From positions 233,044 to 297,043 of the forward strand of contig RQTK01000025.1 in assembly GCA_003991915.1 (NCBI GenBank): 64,000 nt of DNA, written 5' to 3'. A program made the position numbers and the translations under genes. Under the pieces are notes generated by a model. The model did not search any database. It had not been told where the DNA came from and worked only from the letters and a program-made list of their open reading frames with translations. Shown here piece by piece: positions 1 through 15,300 of this stretch (position 1 is its first letter; each line of letters starts with the position of its first letter). The DNA comes from Elysia chlorotica. Lineage: Eukaryota > Mollusca > Gastropoda > Plakobranchidae.

Positions 1-867
1 ATGTATGCTTTTCACGTTAATTTTTTATACTTTGTCAGCTACAAGTAGTTGAAACACAGTCTATGTTAAAGTTTGCTTCATGGTTACTATAATTAACATG
101 GCTGTAAAAAATTGAGAGCTTGTTTACAAATGAGGAAGAGGTTTAGTTGATTAAACTCATGATGATTTCTTGTCTGGTCGTTAGTTTGCTTTTGTTTGTA
201 ACATGACAGCATAAGTGCATTAGAAGTCTATCAAACTACAATAACAAAGAATTCAGATATTAATTGGTTGTAAGTGGTTAAGGAAAAAACAACAACCAAT
301 AAAACCATTATTACTCAATTTACATTTTTTCTTGCTTTCAGTTTCTGGCTGCTATTTGTTAGCCTCTATTAAAAGAATATATATAATTAATTATTTAGTT
401 GTACTGTATATTTCAATATTACCTCATGAAAACATAGGCTACATTAGTGTTAAGTCTAGAAAGTCATTGCAGTTCCAATGTGTTCACAATCTTATCAAAG
501 TTAATTTACTTATGAAGAAAATGTTATGCATGATTAGGAGAAAGACACTTTCACAGTTTCATACTTTAAAATTTTAGTAATTAGGTTAGTAATGACAGAC
601 CAAAAAAAATGTTTTTCATTGAATGGGATGCCTTAAGGCTAAAACTAAATCTGTAAATTTCATACACACATTGCTTCTCAGATTTATTTTGACTATGCCG
701 TTTTATTTTGTATGGTATTATTGCATTAGCATGCAGTTTTAATTTCTTTGCATACAATAGGCATGTAAAAGAGTAAAAGTTTCTAGTGATTAATTGAAAA
801 GTTCAATGATGGCAGTGATCTCAGATTTCATGTAATCTCATGAATTCTTTTCTTCTTTTTCTTGCAG
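1..867 (+). other. TNFAIP3: Intron upstream of the A20-like OTU exon
   Basis: No coding segment is recognisable here. The block ends in a good 3' splice site, a T/C-rich tract followed by TTGCAG at 862-867, which opens the OTU exon. The A20 N-terminus before the D-G-N-C motif, including the catalytic-triad aspartate known from vertebrate A20, must therefore lie upstream of the window. Assigning the block to an intron is an inference from that acceptor. Confidence 0.7.
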
Positions 868-4351
<3,484 letters not shown>

Positions 4352-5124
4352 AGAAATTTTAAAAGTTCGAATAAACATGTCTGGTTTTTCAAAATGTATT
4401 TAATGGCGTATTGCTTTAGAATAGATCCAAGAGGATAACTTTTGATGAAAGCATTTTTTTTTTATGTTACACATGTATTTAAGTTCGATTTCTTTATCTT
4501 TATTTCAGTTATTTTATGAATTTAAGAATAACAAGAATATCTTTTTTTTCGTGACTTTCATCTCTGTTAAGCTGTTATTTTGCAGAGCATGGAACAGACA
4601 ACATTTTATATATGTCATTTTATTTATTGAATACTTCAGTTTCTGCAAGGTTTAGTGTTCTACTGGGCATAGTCATTGTATTCAATGAGAACAAAATAAA
4701 GTTGCATGCCTGATTAACTCAATGTGATCTTGTCCCACTATATTCTTGCAGGCTATGGAACATCTATGTATACATAGTGTGTGCATGAATACACCAATAA
4801 GGATATTGTTTTCATTATTTTATTGGCTCTATATTATGTTATTGAACATTTTATCATACCTTTTTCTTTTACAGTACATACACATTTAACGTCCTTCAAT
4901 TGTAAATGATTGGCCTTTAGTAGCTATTTTTACCTTTCTACATATGTGTAGAAAATTATATTGGGAATGTCCAAATAGGAGAAACTTGTGAAATAGATAT
5001 ACATGCAGTAATAAGCGGTACCTTTGGACTTGCAGCCACTCAGACTGTTCCTTCAGACCTGTGCTATGCAGAATGAAATTACAAAGGACTAAACCTCATA
5101 AGAAGGATCATCTATCTGAATAAA
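4352..5124 (+). other. TNFAIP3: Probable 3' UTR of the A20-like gene
   Basis: Three AATAAA hexamers follow the stop codon: 4370-4375, 4695-4700 and 5119-5124. The second has a TG/T-rich stretch 20-40 bases downstream (TGTGATCTTGT) and is the best cleavage candidate. The first is only about 20 bases after the stop. The true end cannot be fixed without transcripts. Confidence 0.45.
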
Positions 5125-6080
5125 TAATGGTTTGCAAAGCTTAAACTATAAATAACTTTTGTGATGTTTCATCTCTTTCTGTGTTTTGAAGCTTGATTTA
5201 AATTGAAATTAAAGCAATTGGCTTGTTTCCTAAGATCTTTACTTTCATTATACATCAGTGATAAATAGCTATGCATGTTTAAAGTAATAGTAATATTTAT
5301 AGTTATTGCATATGTGGACATAGAGAGAGAAGAAAAGCTAGGAATTTATTCTTGAAGACTCCTACGTCTTTTTATATATAATATTATATATGTATATATA
5401 TATATATTTTTTTTTATATGAAATTTATTTGCTACTTTTCCATTTGGGTGGGGGAAGAAGTACTTTTTTTCTTTTTTGTGTTTTGGGTTTAATACTGTTT
5501 CCTCAACTGCTGAAGAGTGCACATTTTTTAATTTATTAAACTACGGTACTTAAAGTTTTATGTCTTATCTGCATTATAGAGTCTCAATGGGGCAGAGCCC
5601 CATGGCATCTCATTTCCCCCATTTTTTTCATGGATTTAAGGGTGACACTTTGAGTAATACATGCAACTTTTCTCAAGACCATATGGGGATTTTTTCCTTT
5701 TTTTTAATAACAAACTGCATCAAAAGCTTGTTGCATTTTTTTTTTTTTTTAGATGACCTTTGTATAGAAATATAAGCCCGTGTGAGGCTATGTTTTCTTT
5801 TTGTTTGAAATACATGTTTGTAACGCTTTCATATATTCAGTTCATATACATAATTTCTGTCTTGGATTGTCATTTTATGTACCTTGTACATGTATCATCT
5901 TCATCAAGTCCTTTGTGTAAAGGAGACAGGTGGTCATGGCATGCCACTTATCTCTTTGTTGAGACAACTCTGAAAAGTCTAAATTGCTCCTGTCTTTATT
6001 GTTTCCCAATCTGTTTACTCTACTGAAATAGGTTGTTCTTTGTTTACCTCTTCTTATTTTACCATATATTTTTACAGATA
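5125..6080. other. AT-rich spacer without recognisable genes
   Basis: It holds a TA-rich stretch (about 5374-5425), several T runs and short open frames with no recognisable domain. It may be a long 3' UTR or intergenic DNA. Confidence 0.5.
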
Positions 6081-6465
6081 GGGCTCAATGTTCTATACTT
6101 TTATATCGATTTAGATGTCCTACAAGTTAAATTTGCTTTCTTAGTTTTTATCAAAGATCCATCTACTCTAACCTCATATAGCACATTTTCGTTTAATATC
6201 TTATCCTTCCATGTTATTCTTAGTACTTATATTCTTCTTATTAACCACATTTCTGTTGTTTCAAGTCTTTTTCTAAATTCTTATAAACCACATTTCTGTT
6301 GTTAATCATCTGCTATTGTCCAACTTTAACGACCTTCCCAAAGGGTTGACCAAACTTATGTTTTGAGAACCCTTAGTTTTGTTCCTGATCTTGTAACATG
6401 AAAAATCAACGTTTTGCTCATGACACGTTACTGAATTTTTTAAATTTTTAATAAAGGAACATTTA
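6081..6465 (+). repeat. Direct repeat, copy 1 (about 385 bp)
   Basis: Copy 1 of a segment that recurs at 6875-7235 with high identity, starting GGGCT(C/G)AATGTTCTATAC and ending AAAGGAACATTTA. It also contains a short internal repeat (ACCACATTTCTGTTGTT at about 6244 and 6288), which copy 2 carries only once. Confidence 0.9.
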
Positions 6466-6596
6466 TTCTGCAAAATGATAAATTTAACATTATTTGTGAT
6501 TATACATGTATCCATTTCAGTATTTTTTGTAACAAAAATTGATAATTTATGAACTGAAAATAGTATATAAATATAGTTAGCAAAAGTTGCTAATTG

Positions 6597-6670
6597 CAAG
6601 AGTAGTTTAACAGTAGAGCGCATGGCTTTCAATCAGGGGTTGCCTGGTTAAATCCGGTTTGGGCCGCCTA
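6597..6670 (+). mobile_element. Degenerate tRNA-like SINE head
   Basis: It has an A-box-like TAGTTTAACAGTAGAG and a B-box-like CTGGTTAAATCC about 35 bases apart. It lies between the two direct repeats. There is no acceptor-stem pairing, so it is a SINE relic rather than a tRNA gene. Confidence 0.4.
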
Positions 6671-6874
6671 TGTCTGATACTAAAGACAAAAGTTTTGAGC
6701 TATAGCACAGTTTAAATTAATGTAAACTAACTGTGATCCTTCAGCCTTTTCCATCTTACAAACCTCTCGAATTTCGTGGGTTCGTAACAAGTAATAATAA
6801 AAATAATAATAATAAATGATGATAATAATGATGGTTGTGGTGGTCGTGGTCATGGTGGTGGTGGTTTCCAGTGA

Positions 6875-7235
6875 GGGCTGAATGTTCTATACTTTTATAT
6901 CGATTTAGATGTCCTATAAGTTCAATTTGCTTTCTTACAATTTTTATCAAAGATCCATCTACTCTAACCTCATAGAGCACATTTTCGTTTAATATCTTAT
7001 CTTTCAATGTTATTCTTAGTACATGTATTTTTTCTTATAAACCACATTTCTGTTGTTTCAAGTCTTTTTCTAAAATTATCTGCCATTGTCCAACTTTAAC
7101 GACCTTCCCAAAGGGTTGACCAAACTTATGTTTTGAGAGCCCTTAGTTTTGTTCCTGATCTTGTAACATGAAAAATCAACATTTTGCTCATGACATGTTA
7201 CTGACTTTTTAAAATTTGTAATAAAGGAACATTTA
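6875..7235 (+). repeat. Direct repeat, copy 2 (about 361 bp)
   Basis: Second copy of the 6081-6465 segment. It lacks about 24 bases of the internal duplication and ends in an ATA/CAA-rich tract (7236-7310). Confidence 0.9.
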
Positions 7236-7271
7236 ATAATAATAATGATAATAATAAAAATATGATAATAA

Positions 7272-7272
7272 T

Positions 7273-7310
<38 letters not shown>
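7272..7310 (+). repeat. (CAA)n microsatellite
   Basis: About 13 CAA units directly after ATA-rich sequence at the end of direct repeat copy 2. Confidence 0.95.
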
Positions 7311-7311
<1 letters not shown>

Positions 7312-7735
7312 AATTATGATAATAACATGTGAGTAGCGTATTGCTAAGGTATAACTCAACTCAAACTGTAAACATATCTAGTCATTATAACTATGATCTC
7401 AAAGACCCATAGTCTGCGTCATTACTAACCCTTTGCATCCATCTGTCTTTCGTGCAAAACGTAAAAGTGTCATAATCATTATATATCTTATCTGTTTGAA
7501 GATCCAGCAGCGGGAGTAGTAAAGAAGGAAGAGGCTTACTGTTAACTTGTAATTTTTTTTTAGCAGGGGCAAAAGAAGGGATAGCCTTCAGTAACAAAAA
7601 CAAAAACAAAAATAAGGAAAAAAAAATAACAGAAAAAAAAAACTCAAGGTTAATGAGACAATTTAAAAAATAGGAAATAGGCAGTAAGGTATATTTGTAA
7701 ACATGAAAGCATGTTTGTCATAATATGTAAGAAAA

Positions 7736-7975
7736 GAGGGGGCGCGATGGCCCTCTGGTAGAACATCGGCTTTCGACGCAAAGGGTCCGGGTTTGAATCC
7801 TGGCGATTGCTATCCCTACTGATTGGGTCGGTGTCAGTTTATTGTGACCGGCTGAGACAGAAGTCATAGTATCCCCCCCCCCCTGTCTCGTGTTTGGCAG
7901 CACATAAAATTGTCAGACGTTAGTCTAGGGCCACGTCAGCAATCTGATGTTGGACTTTAAACCAACTCAACAGCA

Positions 7976-7978
<3 letters not shown>
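7736..7978 (+). mobile_element. tRNA-derived SINE, most complete copy in the window
   Basis: The head (7741-7812) has an A box (GATGGCCCTCTGGTAGAA) and a clear B box (GGGTTTGAATCC). The body contains TGTGACCGGCTGAGACAG, a C run and CTGTCTCGTGTTTGGCAGCA. The tail has TTGTCAGACGTTAGTCTAG and ends in an AAC/CAA-rich segment running into an (AG)n array. The same body and tail words recur at 23.7, 27.4, 32.5, 58.7 and 61.8 kb, so this is a dispersed family. It would be transcribed by RNA polymerase III and mobilised by a LINE, by analogy with other SINEs. Confidence 0.8.

Positions 7979-8015
<37 letters not shown>
7979..8015 (+). repeat. (AG)n microsatellite at SINE 3' end
   Basis: About 18 AG units start directly at the A-rich end of the preceding SINE, suggesting that the array grew from the SINE tail. 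Confidence 0.95.
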
Positions 8016-8018
<3 letters not shown>

Positions 8019-8099
8019 GGGAAGCTTAGAGACAGTTATTTATATAATTATGTGAAAGACTGAAAATAAAATGATTTGGTTGACGATGGACATAAAACT

Positions 8100-8330
8100 A
8101 AAAGCATTGTCAGTGGCGTGCTGGCTAGTGTTATAAGTGTGGACAAGCACTAAGAGAAATCGCGTGCAGTGGTCTTTTGGAGGGTAGATGAAATAGAAGG
8201 GGCAGCCACAAACCCAGATAAGACAAAAATAGACACATTTGACTGATGACAGGAACGGGGATGGAACCCGCAACTTCTACTTGGCTTAGTCAAGGCGAAG
8301 ACCAGTTTGCGAGGGTGAGACAGTCAAGTC
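8100..8330 (-). mobile_element. Possible SINE relic, reverse orientation
   Basis: On the minus strand, GCGGGTTCCATCCCC resembles a B box, with an A-box-like segment 30-40 bases upstream. The downstream part does not clearly match the main SINE body, so it may be another family or chance. Confidence 0.3.
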
Positions 8331-8859
8331 AATGGAGTGCGCGGGTTCCAAGCTTCAGGACCGGGTTCGCTTTTCCTGTCCCGTTGCCTTGATTGAGTTG
8401 ATTTCCATTGGATAGGTCGACCAAAACAGCTTCTCGAACTGTCTCTTGTCGAGTAAGATATCATTGGTAAGCGAGAAGACGATCAGGGGAAGGGGAATTA
8501 ATTAATTTTCTCTTCAGCCACAAACAGCTCTGTAGCCTAGATCATTTTGTATCTTTTTTTTTGTATTTTCGCTAAATTTGCATAATTGTGATTTTCAGCA
8601 ATAATAATTATGGCATAGGCAATTACGGTAATGTAATTGGTATACATGCAGGTCTGGCTTTAGGCAAATCGAGGCCCTGTGCTACTACATGTAGTTGGCT
8701 CGAGTCCTCTCTCCCCTTTTCCCCAGATGAAATCGCGGAATCCTTCCATTAACAAATAGCTCTAATTGATATTAATGCTGCTGCTGCTGCTACTGATGCA
8801 GATAGTTTCATATGTGGATAATGAACAAATATTACCCTGAAATATTACGCAACAAATGC

Positions 8860-9700
8860 TTTTTTTCTGTGCTGGCCTTATGATGCAATTGAAAATTAAA
8901 TCCTGTTTCTTGAGCTTGTCTTCCTCAATGCGTAAGATGCTGAGATCTGACAACATCCCCTGGGTCATGTGGATATTGCTTCCTTTAAACAAAATTCTTT
9001 TTGAGTCTTCAAAATGGTCGTTTACCTCTGCTGTTTGTCACCATCAGGGCAAGAAATAATCTGAGGGTGATATCGACGGTGGGAAAACCTGCTTGAATGT
9101 TGGCACGTTATATTATTTATTTCCTAATAGCCACGCTTTTTCTTTTCGGGGTTTTATTTCATTCAGATATCTCTGACAGTGTACACCCTCATCCACACGA
9201 ATGGGGTACACATCATTCGGACATTGTGCAGTCAGTTTTTAACATTGTCTTGAATGTTCGCCCTACTTGTATCTTATTCTTGCAAAACTGAAAATTGCCC
9301 TGACAGTTCATTGAGTACAGTTGCTCGTTTTATAAGATTGGTTGAAAGAGCATGGTTGTGAAGAAAGATTTGAACGATTTTCTTAGAACATTTCCTTTGC
9401 TGGCATGTTGTCTAGTGCTTCGGGAGAAGGGCCATCGCCCGGATGTGTTTTTCTCTTTCTCTTGATCGCTTTGTATTCAAGATCTGCCAATAATTTGCTG
9501 AGCACTTAGTTCCATTTCGTCAATACTGCTACGAGTTGGTGAGACAAAGTGCTGTATAGAAGAATAAAGATTTGCACACGTATTCAGTGTGACCTGAAGG
9601 TCCTGAAATTTCTTGCTGACTTCGTATTTACGTTCTAGAAGAATTGTCAAAAATTGTAGCATAAAAACAAATTCCAGTTCGTCCACCTTTTCTGCAGATT
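8860..9700 (-). mobile_element. hAT-like transposase relic (ZMYM1-like C-terminal region)
   Basis: Two minus-strand segments resemble the C-terminal half of hAT transposases of the type also found in ZMYM1-like proteins. At 9477-9686 the reading contains ELEFVFMLQFLTILLERKYE and an EVSKKFQDLQVTLNTCANLY stretch. At 8850-8992 it contains SKRI..FKGSNIHMTQGMLSDLSIL, like the hAT dimerisation region (L-S-x-L-S-I-L-x-I-E). The stretch between is broken by stops and frame changes. No terminal inverted repeats or target duplications were identified. This is family recognition from memory, not a database match. Confidence 0.5.
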
Positions 9701-9779
9701 TTCGGCATTTCGTCTCGTATCACCCTTACTATTGGTATCATCTTAAATGATTTTCAAAGTTTCTATTAGTTAAGGATCC

Positions 9780-12700
9780 TTAAGAGGAGGGGCGGGTCTC
9801 GTGAGTGATTTTCTTTGTTATTGAAGGCACACCATCACATTTGATATGATATATCATTTCCGGGTGTTGTTAGGCATCATGGCCTTTTGCCCGTTCTTGT
9901 CGTCTCTGTCTCTGTCCTATGGACCATATTACTTTATGTGCTCCCCCACGGTTATTTTCAAAACGTATACATGTGGCCCCTCCACAATGTGTCAATTCGA
10001 TTCTTGAAGCTGTTGAATGTTGGGGCTTTTACAATGTCATCTGGTAGGCTGTTCCAGGTGTTGGCCACTCTTAAAGGGAAGAAGTGTTGACGAACTCCAG
10101 TCGTTACTCGAATCTTTTTAATATAATTTTTAATGCCTCTTCAGTTGTGAGAGGGGAGAGAACATCAAACATTTCATGCATGAAAAAGTATACATCTATC
10201 ATATCAAATCTTTGAATTATATACAGAATACTTGAAATTTTGAGCTGTTTGAGGCGCTCTTCGTATGGGAGGTTCTTGGTACTAGTTCTGTATCTCACCG
10301 CAGCACTCCCTCGATTAAATTTTTGTCCTCCTGGTGTCTTGTGGACCAAATAATATTGATAAATTCTAGATGTGGCCTAACCAGTGCGGTAAATAGCATC
10401 CTCAGACTTTCTCCATCCAAAAATTGATATGACCGCCTGATCAATCCTAGAATCTTATTCGCTTTGGCCACTTGTGTTTCTATATTGTAGCTGACTTTGA
10501 GGTCCGAGTCTATACCGAGGTCCTTTTTCAAAATTGAGGCTTCCAAAGTTGTCTTCTTCTGTGACTGGTATGTCTTCATTGTGTACTTCTAATCTAGGTA
10601 ACTCCTGCCAAAGTGGATGGTTTTACATGTTCCTGCCAAGTGTCTGCCCATTCTACCAATCTGTCAATGTCCGATTGCAGTACTTGAGATGCTGAATATG
10701 TTTCAACTGTAGCGGAGACTTTTGTACCGTTTGCGTACAATTCACAGCAAGATATTAAAGCTTCTGGCAAATCATTGATAAAAATAACAAACAGAACTAG
10801 ACCACGTACGCTTCCTTGTGGTACAAAGTCTTCTCACTGGCAACCCCAAAGCAATTAAAATGTACCACCATCAATTCAATTAAACATAAATGGACATGAT
10901 ATAGTTTCAGGTAACACAGTTAAGACTCTTGGAGTCTCTTTTGACAGCTGTATGAGCATGTCCACCCAAGTCAAAAAACATAAGTAAGAGCATGCTGTTT
11001 CAAATAAGAAAGATAGCTAGGATTAGACATGTTATTCCCACCCACATATGCATGTCAACACTTGTTTTATCTCGCTTAGATTATTGTAACTCACTCTTGA
11101 GTGGTATAACTGAAGACAACTTGTCCAAACTCCATTGTTAAAGCAATTGCACTGGTTGCCAGTGAGACAGAGAATCGATTATAAGCTTGCTGTTTTTTGT
11201 TTTAAGTCTTTGCATAAGACATCTCCCCAGTATTTACAATACTACATGCACCTTTACTGTCCTAGGCGTGCTCTGAGATCTTCTAGTGACACGTTAACTT
11301 TATGTCTCCCATCCAGAAAGTATAAGTTTTATGGTGAACGATCTTTCGACTATGCTGGCCCCCGTACATGGAATGAACTGCCCAAGTCATTGAGAGAGTC
11401 TGCCTCTATCACAATATTTAAGAAACATCTTAAAACTTACCTTTTTAAAAAAGCATTTGGCATGGACCTACCATAATTCTTACGATTATTGATCTGCATT
11501 ATTATACTTTGATCTCGGTGTACATGTGTGTAAAAAAAAGAGAATAAAAAGGTGTATGCAACTTGTGTATGTGTGCGCATGCGTGTGTGAGTGTATGTGT
11601 GTATGTCTGTGAGTGTATGTTTATGTGCATGTTTGTGTATGTGTGGTTGAGTATATCATTTTTTATTTTGCATGTTTGTGTGTGCCATTACCTCTGTGAT
11701 ACTCGCTGTGATTTTTAATCTTTCATTTTTTAAGGATGTAAATATACTATAGATCTGCTAATGTTCATTTTATCATGCTATATATCAACATTTTAACTGT
11801 GCATTTAATTATATCTAAACATTTAATGTTTACAATCTGATGATTCCATTTTATTTCATATACATGATTACTTGTGATGTAATGCGCATTGAGCAGAATT
11901 TCAATTTTGGAAATGTGTAAAAGAAATGCAATAAATTATTATTATTATTATCACTAGTTACAGCGTCCACTGGTTTTCCTTCATCTAGTGCTTCAGTCCA
12001 TTCGTTCATTGTTGCCATAAAATGTGTTACAGAAACATGTGTTTAATGATTTTGGTCCTTGTTTCAGATTCCATTACTTTGCAAACACTACTTGTGAGGC
12101 TGACAGGTCTGTAGTTACCTGGGTCAGACATCTTTTCTTTCTTAAATATTGATGTGACATTAGCTTCTTTCCATGAGCTCGGCAGTATTCCTTCTTGTAA
12201 AGATCTGGTGAATAACATACTACATAGCTAGTGGTTCTGCCTACTCATCTGCACGTTCCTCCGTCCGGCCCTGGTGATTTTGTTGGATCCAGTGACTCTA
12301 GTCTGCCAAGAATAGATTCTCTGGTGAAGACCATATCCGACAGTTTTGATTTGATCTTCTTCTGGGCATGTCCTGAGTATCCTCTTGAGTGAACACAATA
12401 CAGAAGATCCTGTTGAGGGTGTCTTCCTTTTCTATATTGCTAGTAACAACGTTCCCCCCTGTTCCATCAAGTCAGCAACTCCCTGTTTAGTTCTCAACTT
12501 GCTATTTGTATAAGCGTAAAAAGCATGGGAAATGTACTCTTCTTAGCTAACGACCTTTCGTATTCCTTGATAGCTCCATTACATTCAGTAGGCCTACTAG
12601 CTTGGTTCCTTGCTCCGGTACACATTTAATATTCTTCTCCTTCTTTTGTCTCCATGTATCTTTTGATTGCTGCCTTTTTCTTCACATTAACCATTTCTCC

Positions 12701-12980
12701 AGTCTTTGATTATATACCTCACATTTGGACAGTAAAACTTGTTTGAGTTGGTTCGGGTGTTGCCAAACTCTTTTAGGGGCCCATTATTCCAGTTGTTGTT
12801 TTTTTAAGAATACATCACGTAGCAACATTTCTTTTATTTCATCTTTTCCACCTTTTTCTTCCTTCCTTTCCTTCTTTTTTTTCATTCTCAATCGAGGCCC
12901 ATCTGTAATAGTTTTACTTGGCCCAATGTTTTGTGCAGGAGCACGCCTAGTACATGGCTGAATTCCGGGCATGAATAAAT
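9780..12980 (-). mobile_element. CR1-like LINE (non-LTR retrotransposon), decayed, with an inserted LINE
   Basis: Read on the minus strand, 12.98 to 9.78 kb gives in order: a linker with W-K-[EA]-A-N-V-T-S-I-F-K-K and N-Y-R-P-V-S-L-T-S (reverse transcriptase, 12027-12218); T-M-N-E-W-T-E-A-L-D-E-G-K-P-V-D-A-V (about 11950-12010); V-P-Q-G-S-V and L-F-V-I-F-I-N-D-L-P (about 10770-10830); then K-D-L-G-I-D-S-D-L-K-V and L-V-R-P-H-L-E-F (10295-10579) and E-E-R-L-K-Q-L-K-I (10104-10349). The catalytic Y-A-D-D box reads Y-A-N-G. About 60 residues of the RT are missing at the insertion site. It is dead, with several frameshifts and stops. Confidence 0.8.
10846..11955 (+). mobile_element. 5'-truncated LINE inserted in the CR1-like element
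   Basis: Plus-strand reading begins near 10846. It contains N-T-V-K-T-L-G-V-S-F-D (about 10912) and L-S-R-L-D-Y-C-N-S-L-L-S-G (about 11070), with a frameshift between them. A 113-codon open stretch at 11135-11476 follows, with Q-L-H-W-L-P-V-R-Q-R-I-D-Y and Y-A-G-P-R-T-W-N-E-L-P, the usual C-terminus of many metazoan LINE polymerases. A TG-rich 3' UTR runs to an AATAAATTATTATTATTATT tail at 11930-11951. Only the polymerase C-terminus remains, typical of 5'-truncated insertion. Its clade cannot be fixed from this fragment. Confidence 0.8.
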
Positions 12981-12984
12981 GTTA

Positions 12985-13259
12985 TGTACTTTTTTAGAAA
13001 TCAAATAATCAGAAAAAGGCGGTGGAGAACACCAACTGCTTTGGTTAACTTCCCTAAATCATAAAGGCCATTCAATTGTTTCGTTTTCCGTTTCTAACAC
13101 ATAGCAACTGTTTTTTATTTCATTTTATTCCTAACAACATCATAAACAAACATGCCAAGGGAAAGTACTCTCAAACGTGCACTACGTCATGTTGTACTCC
13201 ACACAAATATTTTCACCAATAAGATCGATTGCATTCCACAGTTTGCGGCTCGGCCCTCT
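12985..13259. other. Spacer with no recognised feature
   Basis: I see no coding or repeat signature here. Confidence 0.4.
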
Positions 13260-13740
13260 GTGTTGAAACGATTATCTTGGTCTAGATCTAGATCTAGGTA
13301 AGTTATACATTGCAATCATAAGCTGTCTGATTATTTAGCGTCAGAAAAATAAATTTTAGATCCAGATTCATCTCTAGTTTATAAGATACATCTAATTGTA
13401 AAGGTTACCAATTGTAAATGTCACAATCAACAAAAGATGACTAAGTCGTAGTTAGACTAAGAATGAGTCTCAGCCTCAAGTTCAGGTAGAGATAGATATA
13501 GATCTAGATCTAGAATCTAGATCTTGATTTTAGATATGATTAGATTATTTATCTGGGTTCAGATTTGAATTTTGAACTTCCTATTTCGATTAGATCTAGA
13601 ATAAAACTAGATCTAGTGAATATAGCTGAATCTAATTTAGCCCTGGAAGGTCTAGATCTAGAATGTAAATTCAACTTTCAACTTTTTTTTCACCAACACA
13701 TAAAAGGGCACTCTTATAGATCTAGAATCTAGTGGGTTTT
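13260..13740. repeat. Cluster of TCTAGATCTAGA palindromic words
   Basis: Overlapping TCTAGA/AGATCT hexamers recur many times, for example at about 13280-13297, 13500-13520, 13590-13610, 13650-13663 and 13715-13731. The word is its own reverse complement. The same motif recurs within the 54-bp minisatellite at 34.55-34.77 kb. Confidence 0.8.
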
Positions 13741-15120
13741 TTTTGTAGGCGTACATGTTTTTTTTAGATCTGATAAGTGATAATCTACATTTTTTAATGA
13801 ACTGTATATGTATCTAGAGCTAAGCCTCTAATTCTCTATATTTTGTTAAGAAAGTGTATTTAGACTCAACAATTGTTTTTGAAAGTAAAAAAATCACTTT
13901 AATCTAGTCTTTAAGAATTTAATAAATTGATTTCGAAAAACATGGTTGATCCTATGTAGATCTTAACTTTGTTTGTACCAATAATTTGCAAGAGTACCCA
14001 TTTAAGAACAAATAACAACACTGAGTGGTGTATACCACTGATATAACTTTTAAAGCATTTTTTTACTTGATGCCCGTCAAATCTACATATTAACTAATAT
14101 GATACCAATCAATGCCAATATCAATAAGTTTCAATTAATAGTCTTTGAAGTTTAGTTGAGTCCAAAATACTTCATTGTCCTTTTGAACTCTTACCATTTC
14201 ATTTTGCAATCATTATCGAAAGGTTGTCTTTTTTTTGCCTTCTTTAACATTTTTTAAAAGAGCTGCAAATTTGTGAATCAAGAATTTTAGGTCTTCTTTT
14301 TTTTTTTTTAGTATTTCTGCTCAAATTCAACATGAATATTATTACCAGGTTGATTCACAGACGTTTAGGTATTTTTGTATTTTACATACATGTGTTATTG
14401 TATATAAAATTGTATATTATATGCATGTATATTTGATTTGTTTCTTTTTTTTTTTTAACTTTCAAATGATGTTCAATTCATTTTTTTGTTCAATTATTGT
14501 AGTGTGATCTTATAATTTGGAGCTTGTCTCTGAGTGTTTACTATCAAAATCTCTTTTGGAGTCTCAATGCTCTGCTTTATGCCTACATTTATTGATAATA
14601 TTACACTGTTTCAGATTCATATTGATCACTCTCTCCTTTCAGGGTCACTTATGAGACAATTCAGGAGCTCACTTTTTTTGTTGTTGAAGGAAACAATGGT
14701 CATTTATAATATATAGCACAGTTTCATCCTATTTCCTGAATTTAATTTAATAGATTAACTGCCTTGAAATCTAGTTGTACTTTGGTGTAGACTTTTTTAA
14801 TGGAATTATTCAAGTATTCCAGCTTTTTTTTAAGCAGGCTGGTTTTACTAGTCTATTTCTCAAGTATAAAATGCAAGGGGTGGGAGGGAGATATTATTAG
14901 TTCATTTTCATAAAGCCTGAAAGACACCCTGACTATTTTTTTAAATGAAATCTGACCTTTATCGCCTTTACAACAAGTAAACGAGTAGTGTGTCACCTCA
15001 CTTATAAATCTCCTATATCTCATTTCTAAAATACTCTATATCTTTTGTCTAGAATTGAAATAGGATGCATGTATTATACAACTGAGGTGGAGAGTGGGTA
15101 GAGAAGCATAGGTTTTAATT
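13741..15120. other. AT-rich spacer without recognised genes
   Basis: Numerous T runs and short open frames, none with a recognisable domain. Confidence 0.5.
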
Positions 15121-15300
15121 AACATTGGTGAATGAGGAAGCTTAGTGGTAAAGTGTGCTGCTTCAAATAAGACTCATGATCACGATGTCTTTTACCTTAC
15201 TTGTTGTGTAGTTGTCTGTATGATGTGACTAAACGAGACAAAACTTGAAGTATGTGCATCCTGCATCTCTTTTTGGCAGCAAGTACAAATTTAAGGATAG
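15121..15300 (+). mobile_element. Degenerate SINE copy
   Basis: A head-like segment (GGAAGCTTAGTGGTAAAGTG ... CATGATCACGATGTC) is followed by body-like GTATGATGTGACTAAACGAG and a GGCAGCAAGTACAAAT tail resembling the GGCAGCACATAAAATTGT word of the SINE at 7.74 kb. It has diverged strongly. Confidence 0.4.

Noticed and set aside
11135-11476. 113-codon frame as a host gene
   Set aside because: It is the C-terminus of a LINE polymerase with a repeat tail.
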